Of a stretch of DNA of 64,000 nucleotides, positions 43,301-55,300 are shown piece by piece; position 1 is the stretch's first letter, and the number at the start of each line of letters is the position of its first letter. The notes below the pieces were generated by a model. That model made no database searches. It saw only the letters and a program-made list of their open reading frames with translations, and was not told the DNA's origin. Source of the DNA: Plumapathes pennacea (taxonomy: Eukaryota; Cnidaria; Anthozoa; Antipatharia; Myriopathidae); assembly GCA_964036295.1 (NCBI GenBank), contig OZ038462.1:39165680-39229679 (forward strand). The letters are read 5' to 3'. A program made the translations under genes and the position numbers.

Positions 43301-46300
43301 CAAAGTTTAATGGATTCACCGGCAACATAAAAGCTACATCTGGTTATATTCTGTAGTATAAAATACCACCCTGTAATCTGGAAGTAGGGTAGGTTAAAAT
43401 TGAATGCCTAAACCTTACCTACACACGTGACTCCATCACCAGAGTATCCCGTGTGACACGTGCAGTAGAACGAGCCCTTGGTGTTGGTGCAGTTGGCGTC
43501 CCGGCCGTGACAGTTATCAGTTCCATTAAGACATTCATCGACGTCTGAAAAGCAACCAGGATGTTTTCTCGAAATTGTTAGTATAACTAAAACTGGTCTC
43601 CCCCAATGGCTTTCGATTCACTATCTACAGGAACTGTGTGATTGTTTTGGCTTTACGTTTCTTACGATCTTTGATTGGTCTGAACAAGCCTTGCCAAATG
43701 GACCAAATGCAAAGCTAATTGCAATTTGATCAAGAAAGCAAGAGGTGATGGCGTTTCTTCGCACTGCTAATTACCTTCTAGCTTTAAACTAAAACCAATT
43801 GCAAATTACTTCAGCTTTTGATCGATTGAAAATTATTTTCTTACATGCACCTGTCGTTATCTTGGCGCTTTAATTCAGTTCTTTGGTTCTTGAAGTCAAT
43901 CAAAAACTTTGCGAGATGTAGGTCGAAAGTACAAAGTTTGTCATGCAAGAAAACCGCACACGAAACATGCAGATTCAAATATAAAAGACTAAAAATATAT
44001 AATAAGATTTGACCTGGGAACGCCCTTGGCGTCTGACGTCGCACCATGCTCATGCAACACTAGTAAGTAAGTAGAATTAATAAAAAAATAGTATGCAAGC
44101 GAAAAGTCTGAATGTGAGTAAGTATGACGATTGCCCATAATGGATCAGGAGCAGTGCTTGTATAGTGAAATGTAAATCTTACCGCACAAAGACCTTACCT
44201 CATGGCGCAGAAACTTACCTAAGCACGTGACTCCATCACCAGAGTATCCCATGTGACACGTGCAGTAGAATGAGCCCTTGGTGTTGGTGCAGTTGGCGTC
44301 AGCGTGACAGTTGTGGTGATAAGCAGCGTGTTCAACAGAAATGGTATTGGGTGTGCATTCATCAATATCTGACAGATGATCAGAAGAAGGGAAAAAAGGG
44401 GTACCAAGAGATAAAAAAGCAAAAATTAGACAAATTACAAAGAAATGAGAAAAAAGGAGTTGGAGGCAAAAATTATGGAAAGGAAAGGAGACAGAACAAT
44501 AAAGAGAACAAAAAAATGTAAGACAAGAGGATGACAAGAACAAGAAAAAGGACAGAAACAAAAAAGACGTTGAAAACATTCATCCAACAACAAGAATAAT
44601 GGAAGAAACATGACACTGGCGTGACTTTGGACCCCTCTCCGCTTAGCAAATCCCCTTACAAGATGCATCGAGACCGATGACGTTTTAGCATATGCTGGTG
44701 TCAGTGAAAGATAACGTTAACGTTAACTAAACGTTAACTACAAGTCAGTATGCGGTTTAACAGGACAAAGAATGCTAAACATAGTATGAATTCCAAGATG
44801 TCGTCCCTACCTACACACGTGACTCCATCTCCAGAGTATCCCGTATGACACGTGCAGTAGAACGAACCCTTGGTGTTCGTGCAGTTAGCGTCAAGATGAC
44901 AGTTGTGACGATAACGACTGTGCTCTGAGGCTAACTCATTTGGACGACATTCGTCGATATCTGGAGTAAAAGAGGCGTTAAAGAACTGGCGATTACTCTA
45001 GTTTAGTTAACAAATAAACCAGCTTCAAGCGTGCTCCGTTCAGAAATAAAGCACGCAGCAAGTGACGAGAGCACGAAAGAAGTGTAGGGAGAAGGCGAGC
45101 GTTTTTCCCCACTTCTTGAGTGCTCTCGGCACTTGCTATAAGTGCTTTATTTCTGAACGGAGCACGCTTGAAGCTGGTTTATTTGTTTTATACCATAGAA
45201 CTTCAAAACTTTCACAATAAGACTGTCTTTATTCATCAAAAATGTTAGAATGCTAACAGCGATGAAAAAATAGATTCTCCTAAACGGCTCGGCGGTCCGA
45301 ATTTGCCAAGTCAGTACAGTTTCGCTTCAATTTTTCACCAGGCCGTCTGTTCTATAAAATTAGCCCTTAAACGGCCAATGGGGTCGTATACGACCCCAAG
45401 AAGCGTGACCAACAAAATATTGTGTTATTTCGTTGCCACGTAACTGTTCATGCGTGCAATGCCCCCTGGGATTGTTGTCATGCAATCGGACGCGTGTTCA
45501 TCGAAGGAAGTCGAGTTCTTGGTCGATTTTTTCGCGATTTTCGGACTCTCTGTGTGTATTTGGACTTTAAAAAAACATGGCGGATGCGAGATGCACTGCA
45601 GATGGAAGTTGTGGGGCTAGTCTTAGGTGATTCCGATGAAAAATTCACTGATTGCGACGAAGCATTTATTGCCGATGTGACAGACGAAGGACAGACGACT
45701 GTTTACACTGCTAGAACACGGCAAAATATCCCGCTACACGAAAGAGAACCTTCTGATGACCGACAACGAAGTGAATTCGATAGGTTTGGTCCTATATTTG
45801 TCGAGAAATCGTATTTCTGATTGCAAACTCGAAACAGATTATCGCCTAACTCGTGTTTTGATTTATCATGAGGTCGCAATTACCCTGTAGGCTTCGGTTG
45901 AAAGTGAGAATGATCAAGAATATGAACCAGCCGGTAGAAGCATTCAAGATGGCTGCCAAGTCAACTTGTGATTATTTTAGTTTCATCGAGACAGTTTACA
46001 TTTTCTTCACAACTGTTTTATATTTTGTTCCCTGTATGTTTGTGGATATTTTCAGAGGTGTTAGTTTGAATTTGTTTGTTGTCTGGTGTTTTGAGAGCTG
46101 CCATGAAAGCCAAGATTATAATATTTTTGCCGTTGGTGAAGTAATTTACTCAGATTTGCTGACCATAATCATCTTGTCAGTACTGATAATGAGTTGCAAG
46201 CATTATTAGAAGTACTCTTTAGGTTGTAAGCTTTCCAAAAATGTATACTTTTGCCCAGTTATAATTCACTTGGAAAGAAATATTTGATTAAATGTCAGCT

Positions 46301-49300
46301 CAGTCTGAATTGTTTTCTTTTTCCGGGAAAAAATTTGGCCGTCTGAGGGGACAACATCTCTCAGTAAAGAACTATATTTCCTGTAGAACTTTGGACTACA
46401 AGTACATAAAATTATACAGTCGGTTAGTGCATAAAATGCAAATTTGAAGGGAATCAACAAATGCTCCAACGGCCGACTCGAAAATTGTGTGAATGAAAAC
46501 TTACCGATTTCTTGACTCTACCTCGTAGTACAATCATTTGAGGTACGTCCGAAAATTCTTCAATCATTTTTTTCAGTCACATCGTCGGAAATTCTTTCTC
46601 TTGCATCACTACAAACACGTCTGTTCGTCTGTCTTCACCGTTCATGTTCAGTGATTGCTCACGGCTGATCTTCTTCAACTGAATGATTTGCTCTCTCCTT
46701 CCTTGTTGAAGCATTCAACTTCATTCAAACAACCCACTGATGTAATTGTGACTCCCAAATATGCTGTACTTAGGGAGAGTGCTTAAACCGAGTCGCTTTC
46801 CACGACGCTGACAAGAAACTTGCCGTTCTTCGACATAGATTTTCCCTCTCCAAACTGTTGAAGTGCTTTTTGATGAGGTCACGTTCTTTACCGATTCACG
46901 GTGAACCGTACTAGCCGGTGCCTTCACTTAAAGCCAAATTTTATCTCGAAGTTGGGCATTGGTGACTACTGCATTCTCGCATTATTTTCTCTTTTTTGCC
47001 AGAGGATGACGTAAGCGTGGTTTATAACTTATGAACCACGGGTAAGTGTGGTTTATACTCTGGCAAACCACGGTTTTCGACCAATCAGCGCGCGGCTTGT
47101 ATCGTGACTATGTTATAATATAGTTTAGTACAGTTTAGTACAGTTTAGTGCAGCACGGCACAGCACAGTATAGACGTATAAAGTTGGTCGAAACATAAAT
47201 CCATTTAAATGGAAAAAGCAAATACTGCATGACACAAACGTAAAACTAGTTACCAACCAGCACACGCAAATCCATCTCCAGAGTAGCCGTTATTGCACGT
47301 ACATAGAAAATGGTTTTCTGTGTCAGTACATTGAGCGTCAGCATGACAGTCATGAGTATTCATGTTGCACTCGTTCATTTCTGAGATAAAAGGAGAGAAA
47401 AGTCAATATTTTAACCAGGGCTAATACTTTTTCAAGTCCAAACCCATCCTCCTCCAAAATTTCCATTTGTCGTATTTATCAATTGTTCAATCCACAATTG
47501 TTAGATTGGTGAGGTAGGAAATTATGAGATAGTTATAAGATAATCGGTACAATACGAGGCAACTTCTCGCACTTTTCGGCCAATGCATATGGTTTTATGC
47601 AGTCCTGCATAAAAGGTATCCTTACCTTCACAATGAACACCATTTCCGGTGTGTCCATCGATGCAAGAACAAGAATATGAGCCCACGGTGTTTGTACATG
47701 TTGCTTTTGCGTGGCAATTATGAGCGTTGAGGGCATGGATGGATGCAAGGTCGTCTGGAGCACACTCATCAATATCTAGGCGTGGGTAGACGCATATTAA
47801 GAATAGTTGTATTGTCCTAAGTTGATCTTCACGAAAAACACTCGTACATTTTGGACAATTTTAGCTTCAAACGTTGGCCTGCTATAGATACACAAGAAAA
47901 CATATTAACAGCTACAAAACCTCCAGCAAGCACACCAAAACAAACAAGACCTACAGCTGAAAGTACAGAAACAATGTAAAACCTATAGGATCAGAAAAGT
48001 GGGTCTGGAAAATTTAAACAGCAAAAAAGAGGTATGGGGAGGAGACGACTGACATTTGAGACTAACAGCAAATCAAAATAAGCGAGATCATAACAGGGAA
48101 AATACAGGGGAGAACTCTAAAAATGTACAACTGTATACAAGTAACTGACGTTTATTGTGAAGTATACAGAAGTAATGGTGTTTCTTACCCACACACGCGA
48201 CTCCATCTCCAGAGTATCCGGTGTGACACGTGCAGTAGAACGATCCATTGGTGTTGGTGCAGTTTGCATCAGAGTTACAGTTATGTGTTTCAACAGCACA
48301 CTCATTCACATCTAAAATAATTTGTAAGAAATGGGCTCTTAGTGTCTAGACATAATCTTATATAGTACATTTAATATTAATATTTTTTTATATAAAATTA
48401 CATCAGAGAATCTTTCAAATGTCGCACATATTAGACTTTTTGTAAGCAATTCACTGTACTTGAAACTCGTGAACGAAACAAGAACATATAAAAGTAAGAT
48501 GGGGTTCACAATCAGAGATTTATTGTACAATTATGGGCAAATAACTCACCCACACACGTGACTCCATCTCCAGAGTATCCCGTCTGACACGTGCAGTAGA
48601 ACGAGCCCTTGGTGTTGCTGCAGTTCGCGTCAGTGTGACAGTTGTGCACAAGATATTTGTATCCTTCCGGAATATCCTTCGGGATGCATTCGTTGACATC
48701 TGAAGAATATAAAAGAGATTTTTAAATTAACTTTTATTTGAGGTACTAGTGTTGTAACTGTGACGAATACATATAAAGTTCTCAAAGTGCAAGAATTATA
48801 ATAATCTAGAAAATAACTTTTGTTTACATTTTAAAGCAATCATAGGCAAGAGCTCTTGTCATGACTCTCTACTCGTGGCTCGGATGAACAATTAAAATGG
48901 CGGTCTCGTCTCTGGATCGAAAAAATAAACAAACGAACAAACACGGGGATGTAAAAAAACACTCAGTGCCTGTAGCTTTGAGCATCTTTATGGAAACCCG
49001 CTCCCAGAAAACCGACAAAGAACGTTGCTTTGATTTGACCCAATAAGCCTAACAAGAGTGGCATGCAAAAACAATTTCATGTACAAATAGCAATGACAAG
49101 GACAAATAACAGAATAACAGCGGCTTATAAGTAGCTATGAGAATACGAATGGTATAGAACCTGACAGGTGCCTTGCTTACCAGTGCACGTGACTCCGTCA
49201 CCAGAGTATCCCGTGTGACACGTGCAGTAAAACGAACCCTTGGAGTTAGTGCAGTTGGCGTCAGCGTGACAGTTGTCTAATTCTCTTCCGCACTCGTCTA

Positions 49301-52300
49301 TATCTGTAAGGTAACTGCTTTATTTTAAAGAACATGACAGAACTTGAAAGAGGAGCTTTAGAGTATTTAAGATAAAGGTTCAGATCTTGCATCGAACATC
49401 AGCACACATAAAAGAAGGTATTAGCATTTTATTTATCATGGCTGTCTAATTTGTGCTGGTTACCGTAATTATTCATTACCTTCTTAATTAAACTTGATAT
49501 AAAATTGAATTAAAAACAATGTAAACTCCATCCACGACGACAACACCAACAACATTGCCAGTAGAATAAGACAAATCTTTCATTTGAGCAGGAACACCTG
49601 TCGAGTTGTTTTCTAGATTAACCACATTTTACTTTAAATGACAGTTAACTGACTAAAAATACCTGTGAAGGGTGCCGGATAATCATAAAGTGCTGACGTT
49701 CATGTTAATACGCTTTGAAACGCAAAAAGGGATCTACGGACCTGCGCACGTGACTCCATCTCCAGAGTATCCCGTGTGACACGTGCAGTAGAACGAGCCC
49801 TTGGTGTTGGTACAGTTAGCGTCAATGTGACAGTTGTGGACGAGGTGCTGATAATCCACAGGTATGTGAGAAGGATTGCATTCGTTGATTTCTGGCAAAA
49901 AAAATGGAAAGATTATATCATAAGTATAAGCATATAAGCTTTAACAAAGTATTAAGGTGACGTGGTTTCTGTTTTCCTGTTCATCTGTCGGTCAGAAAAC
50001 ACGGTTATTGAATCCTTGTATCCTACGATTGATATCACGTTTCTGTATTTATTTACCTTTCGTAAGTCAATCACGGCTTCTTAATATGGCAAAATTCCAA
50101 ACCACGACCACTGACTACATGAATATCAATAAAACAAGTATAAATTCTGGCTAAATCACAGCATGTCCACTTTAAAATGATAATATAATAATGTAGTGTG
50201 ACTAACTCTTCCTGCTGTGCCCCACTAAAGCAATATGGCCAACAATATACCAGTTACACTCACCCAAGCACGTGATTCCATTTCCAGAGTATCCCGTGTG
50301 ACACGTGCAATAGAACGAACCCTTGGTGTTGGTGCAGTTGGCGTCAGCGTGACAGTTATGGTTGGGACCCAAAGGACTTGGAACACATTCATTGATATCT
50401 GTAGAGCATTGTTTACAAAATGAAAAATACGATGATTTAATATAATAAATTTATGCAACACTTGCAAGTAAATTAACTGCAATAGGTTGTTGGGATATTC
50501 ATTAATACATCACCCTGGAAGTCGGCAGAGAGTTCCGCGAGTTTACCTTCACACATGACTCCATCTCCACCGAAGCCTTCTTTGCAGGAGCAGTAAAAGG
50601 AACCTTTGGTGTTACTACAGTTCGCCTCAATATGACAGTTGTGGTGGTAGTGCGCATGCGCTGATTGCAGTCCGGAAGGTGAACATTCGTCAATATCTGC
50701 AGGAACAACGAAAAAGAAATGGAATTAACACCAAGGACTTTTGTCAGATTAAAATAAAAGAAATCCATCTGTAAAATTCTACTTTGATAGTACTTCCAAA
50801 ATTAAAAACCGAATAGACAACTTCAGAGAAACTGCAGAAGTGTCAAAATTACGATCTAATTTGGAAAAATGACGCTAAGAAGAATTGACACGTTTACTAA
50901 CCTACACACGTGACTCCATCTCCAGAGTATCCCATGTGACACGTGCAATAGAACGAGCCCTTGGTGTTGGTGCAGTTGGCGTCATAGTGACAATTGTGAT
51001 TCAGGTGGCTATGTTGGGGACTCAGCGAACTTGGGAGGCATTCATTTATATCTGAAATATAACAATTCAGTCGTGAACTGAACTAAAGGAAATTTCCAGT
51101 AGTCCCCACTGACGCATCAGCTTATCCTGTACACAAACGTCCTGCAATCCGTTACGTCACTGAAGTGTAAGTCGGTGCATATTCAGCTCTCTTTAGAAAC
51201 CAGCCGATATATGAATCGAACAAAAACGTACCCAAGCAAGAGACTCCATCACCAGAGTATCCCGTGTGACACGTGCAGTAGAATGAGCCCTTGGTGTTGG
51301 TGCAGTTGGCGTCAGCGTGACAGTTGTGAGCATCTATGGTGCATTCGTCAATATCTGGTGTTTTAGAATTTAGGCAGAGAATTATTGAATGAATAACTCG
51401 AGTACAGAAATGGAGGATAGCAAGTACACTACTCGACTAGGAATATATTCTGTTAACATATGTATTTCAGTTTAAACAGAAAGGTTACAAAACCTTACCA
51501 ACACAAGTGTGAATTACGTGAATTACATAATGTGTGAACTCACATCGAGTTTTAATGAATTTGCTTTGAACTTAAATCGTGCAGCCACATCAAACTGTTG
51601 TTACTTATAATACCTCTGCATGAGACTCCATCTCCAGAGTATCCCGTATGACACGTGCAGTAGAACGAACCTTTGATGTTCGTGCAGTTGGCGTCTGCGT
51701 GACAGTTGTGTGTTGCAACAGCACACTCGTTGATATCTGTCATTTAAAAACTATAGTTAAAAAACTTAAGTTAAGTTTAGTTATTCGACTTATAGAATAT
51801 GAGGGCACAGCCCTCACATTTGCCTTTCGCACTAGGCCCCGTTTTGAAACGAGACAACAGGCATCTGAGAAATCCCCTATCTAATTATTGATAAATTTGT
51901 TCTGAAGCTTCTGTCAAACATGTGTGAACTTACATCGAGTTTTGATGAATTTGCTTTGAATTTAAATCGTGCAGCCACATCAAACTGTTGTTTACTTATA
52001 ATACCTCTGCATGAGTCTCCATCTCCAGAGTATCCCGTGTGACACGTGCAGTAGAACGAACCTTTGATGTTCGTGCAGTTGGAGTCAGCGTGACAGTTGT
52101 GTGTTGCAACAGCGCACTCGTTGATATCTGTCATTTAAAAACTATAGTTAAAAAAACTTAAGTTAAGTTTAATTATTCGACTTATAAAATATGAGGGCAC
52201 AGCCCTCACATTTGCCTTTCGCACTAGGACTCGTTTTAAAACGAAACAACAGGCATCTAAGAAATTCCCTATCTAATTATTGATAAATTTGTTCTGAAGC

Positions 52301-55300
52301 TTCTGTCAAACATAATATGTGAACTTACATCGAGTTTTAATGAATTTGCTTTGAATTTAAATCGTGCAGCCAAACCAAACTGTTGCTGCTTATAATACCT
52401 CTGCATGAGACTCCATCTCCAGAGTATCCCGTGTGACACGTGCAGTAGAACGAGCCCTTGGTATTCGTGCAGTTGGCGTCAGAATGACAGTTATGGTTTC
52501 CAATGTCACACTCGTCTATATCTGTAAACACATTACCAGCCAGAATGATGTTTATAGTTATTACTCTGGTTAAAACGTTTGTATGGTATTGTGAAAATTC
52601 CCGGAAGCATTTAGTACTTCAATCCGAGATAAAATTGTAATGTATGCATCCCCTGACGATTTCGACGAAACAAGACGTAACATTCAAAGTAAAAAAATGC
52701 TTATTTTACTGACCACGCTCTCAAACCAAGTTTTTGTGAAATCAGTATCTTTGTCTTTATGTGACTGTTTTGACCTTTCACAATTTATCAAGCTTGGATA
52801 ACGATTCGAGGCTTCAAGAAGCCTAAAAAAGGAATACATTACAATATCAATCCTTCGATAACTGTTGTTAAATTTAATCTGGAGTATAACCGCATTCACT
52901 ACAGCTACTGCGAAACCAATCGTATTAATTTTGAATTTCCAATGTCACAGTAACTTTAACTAAAACAGCGTCCGCCATATATTAACGGTAGATCGTAGCT
53001 CCTTCGATAGAAATCCTTCAGGCTAGTTTGGTGGCGTCGCGGAGTAGACTAAATGAGCATCCAGTTGCATACAAGAAAGGACTCGTATTGTAAAACGTAC
53101 CCTGACACGTGACCCCATTTCCCGCGTAGCCGATGTTGCACGTGCACTTAAATGAACCTTTGGAGTTTAAGCAGCCAGCATCTCCATGGCAGTTGTGCAT
53201 GTCTGTGATGCATTCGTCAATGTCTATAAAGAAAGTAAAGGACCAGAAATTATTGTCCGTATTAGAGAGGTGCCCGTAATATAGAGGACATTGATAAGCT
53301 GTTATACTTTGATCATAACAAGTTGCTGGGTGATAATGAAAATTGCCAAATGCAATTCTTACTGCTAAAGAAAGGACGATGGATAACATTTTTATGGCCA
53401 GTATCACTCTTTTAAACAGGAAAATGCTTTTTTCGCTTATTACAGTCAGTGTACTTTGTCATTGTATTCAATTGTCCGTAATAACGAGGTAGAGTATGTA
53501 CTGCTGCCGAGGTTTCGTTTCCGTTGTCCGTATTTTAAAGGGACCGTATTACAGAGTTTTTTCTTAATGGAAAGCATTTATTATGGTAATTTTGACGGGA
53601 CCAAAATGACTGTCCGTAACATAGAGGTGTCCATAAGGAGAGTTTTGACTGTATTAGGAGGTTTTGCCCTGCGAATGCACGGAAAGAAATCTGTACAAGA
53701 TCAAGCAGCGCTACTTTTATTGTATATTTCGCTTTCCTAGTTAAAAATGCAAATATCATATGTGCGAATGTTTCTCGAATAGCGTTACGAGTTATTTTTG
53801 GTGTCACAGTGACTGAAGAAGACTGGAATTAAGGTCTTCTAAACAAGGTGAAAAAATCACAACTGCAAGTACTGTGGAACCTCTACTTTGGGACACCTCC
53901 ACTTTAAGGGACACATTTCTTTGTCCCCCCCCCCTCCCCCCCAAAAAAAAGGCCCATACAATCCTTCTATTTATTAGCTCCATTCAAGGGACACCTCTAA
54001 TCAGGGGACACTTTTCCTTGTCTCGAGGGTGTCCCCTTAATGGAGGTTCCACTGTAAACTATATTGATACAATAATCGTTTCGTTAAGTAAGTCAAATAT
54101 TGATTTACGTGACTAAAATCACATCATAGCAGAACTATGGTACAAACATATATCATCTGACATACCCACACACGTGACTCCATTTCCAGAGTATCCCGTG
54201 TGACACGTGCAGTAGAACGAGCCCTTGGTGTTAGAGCAGCTGGCATCAGCGTGACAGTTATGTAAATCATGGCTACGAGGCAAGCATTCGTCGACATCTG
54301 TCAAAAGAAGTCGATGAGTAGTTATTCACACGCTATGATTTTCTGTAATTTCTGGAGAAAAATTAGCTTCGATTATGATTTTAAAATCTCTCACAGAAGG
54401 TTTAAGGTCTCAGTATAAGTCCATCGTCGCATTCACCTCAAATTTGACACGATAGTTCATTATTATATTAAATCTCCAGCCATTGGACGGTAACAATTTG
54501 TTAGCGATTAAACTGCAATTTAAAAGTGCGTTGAGTACTAAACGGAAAGGTAATTATCTCGATCCTTGGGATATTCGATTCTTTCGTGCTGTCTGCTCTG
54601 ACAAGCCACATAGGCCGTCCAACAACTACAGATACTCTTGATTCATGTATAGACTGGCGTATCTTGCCTACACACGCGACTCCATCTCCAGAGTATCCCG
54701 TGTGACACGTGCAGTAGAACGAGCCCTTGGTGTTGGAGCAGTTGGCGTCAGCATGGCAATTGTCCGTATTGATCAAGCATTCCTGGATATCTGGCAACAG
54801 AAAAATTGATTAAACCGTTTCTTTCATCTCATTTTCTTTGTCAAAGATATCAATAAAAACGGATCCTCACCAACACACGTGACTCCATCTCCAGAGTATC
54901 CCGTGTGACACGTGCAGTAGAACGAGCCCTTGGTGTTGGAGCAGTTGGCGTCAACGTGACAGTTGTATGAGTAATGCATGTTGTCAATAGAAAGTCCTTC
55001 AGGATTGCATTCATTAATATCTGCGGCAACAAAGAAACCAAACCAAACATGAGTATTTGTAGTAGAATGCAAAAAGAACTGTTGCACTGAGAGGCCATTT
55101 TAAAATTAAAAATAATACTGCAACCTCCCGATTGATCTCAGAAGTATAAAAAATGGCAATAGTTTATTTTGCACCTACTTTGGCTATGTTACATGAAAAG
55201 AAAATGGTTACAAGATGTTGTTCGGTGCAAGCTAACTGTAATAACCAGAGGCTAGACTAGACAGTTAGCTGCTTAACATACATTTACATATGAATATGGT

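Larger units (their letters stand above)
51532..52521. repeat. Tandem exon-plus-intron triplication, unit about 391-394 bp
   Basis: Exons w17, w16 and w15 with flanking introns recur at 391- and 394-bp spacing. The words aatttgctttgaa, aaatcgtgcagcca and aaactgttg recur in each unit. Confidence 0.85.

Noticed and set aside
44369-44579. Phe/Leu/Ser-rich stretch ahead of EGF w29 resembling membrane helices
   Set aside because: It is the translation of a long pyrimidine-rich intron tract before the acceptor.
46721-46927. 68-residue frame starting [11 protein letters not shown], also found at 56366-56572
   Set aside because: Conserved only because it sits inside the two element copies; no domain and no sign of coding constraint.
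51490-51510. cttaccaacacaagtg, like the donor end of an EGF exon
   Set aside because: Only about 16 bases match and nothing exon-like follows; too short to call a relic.
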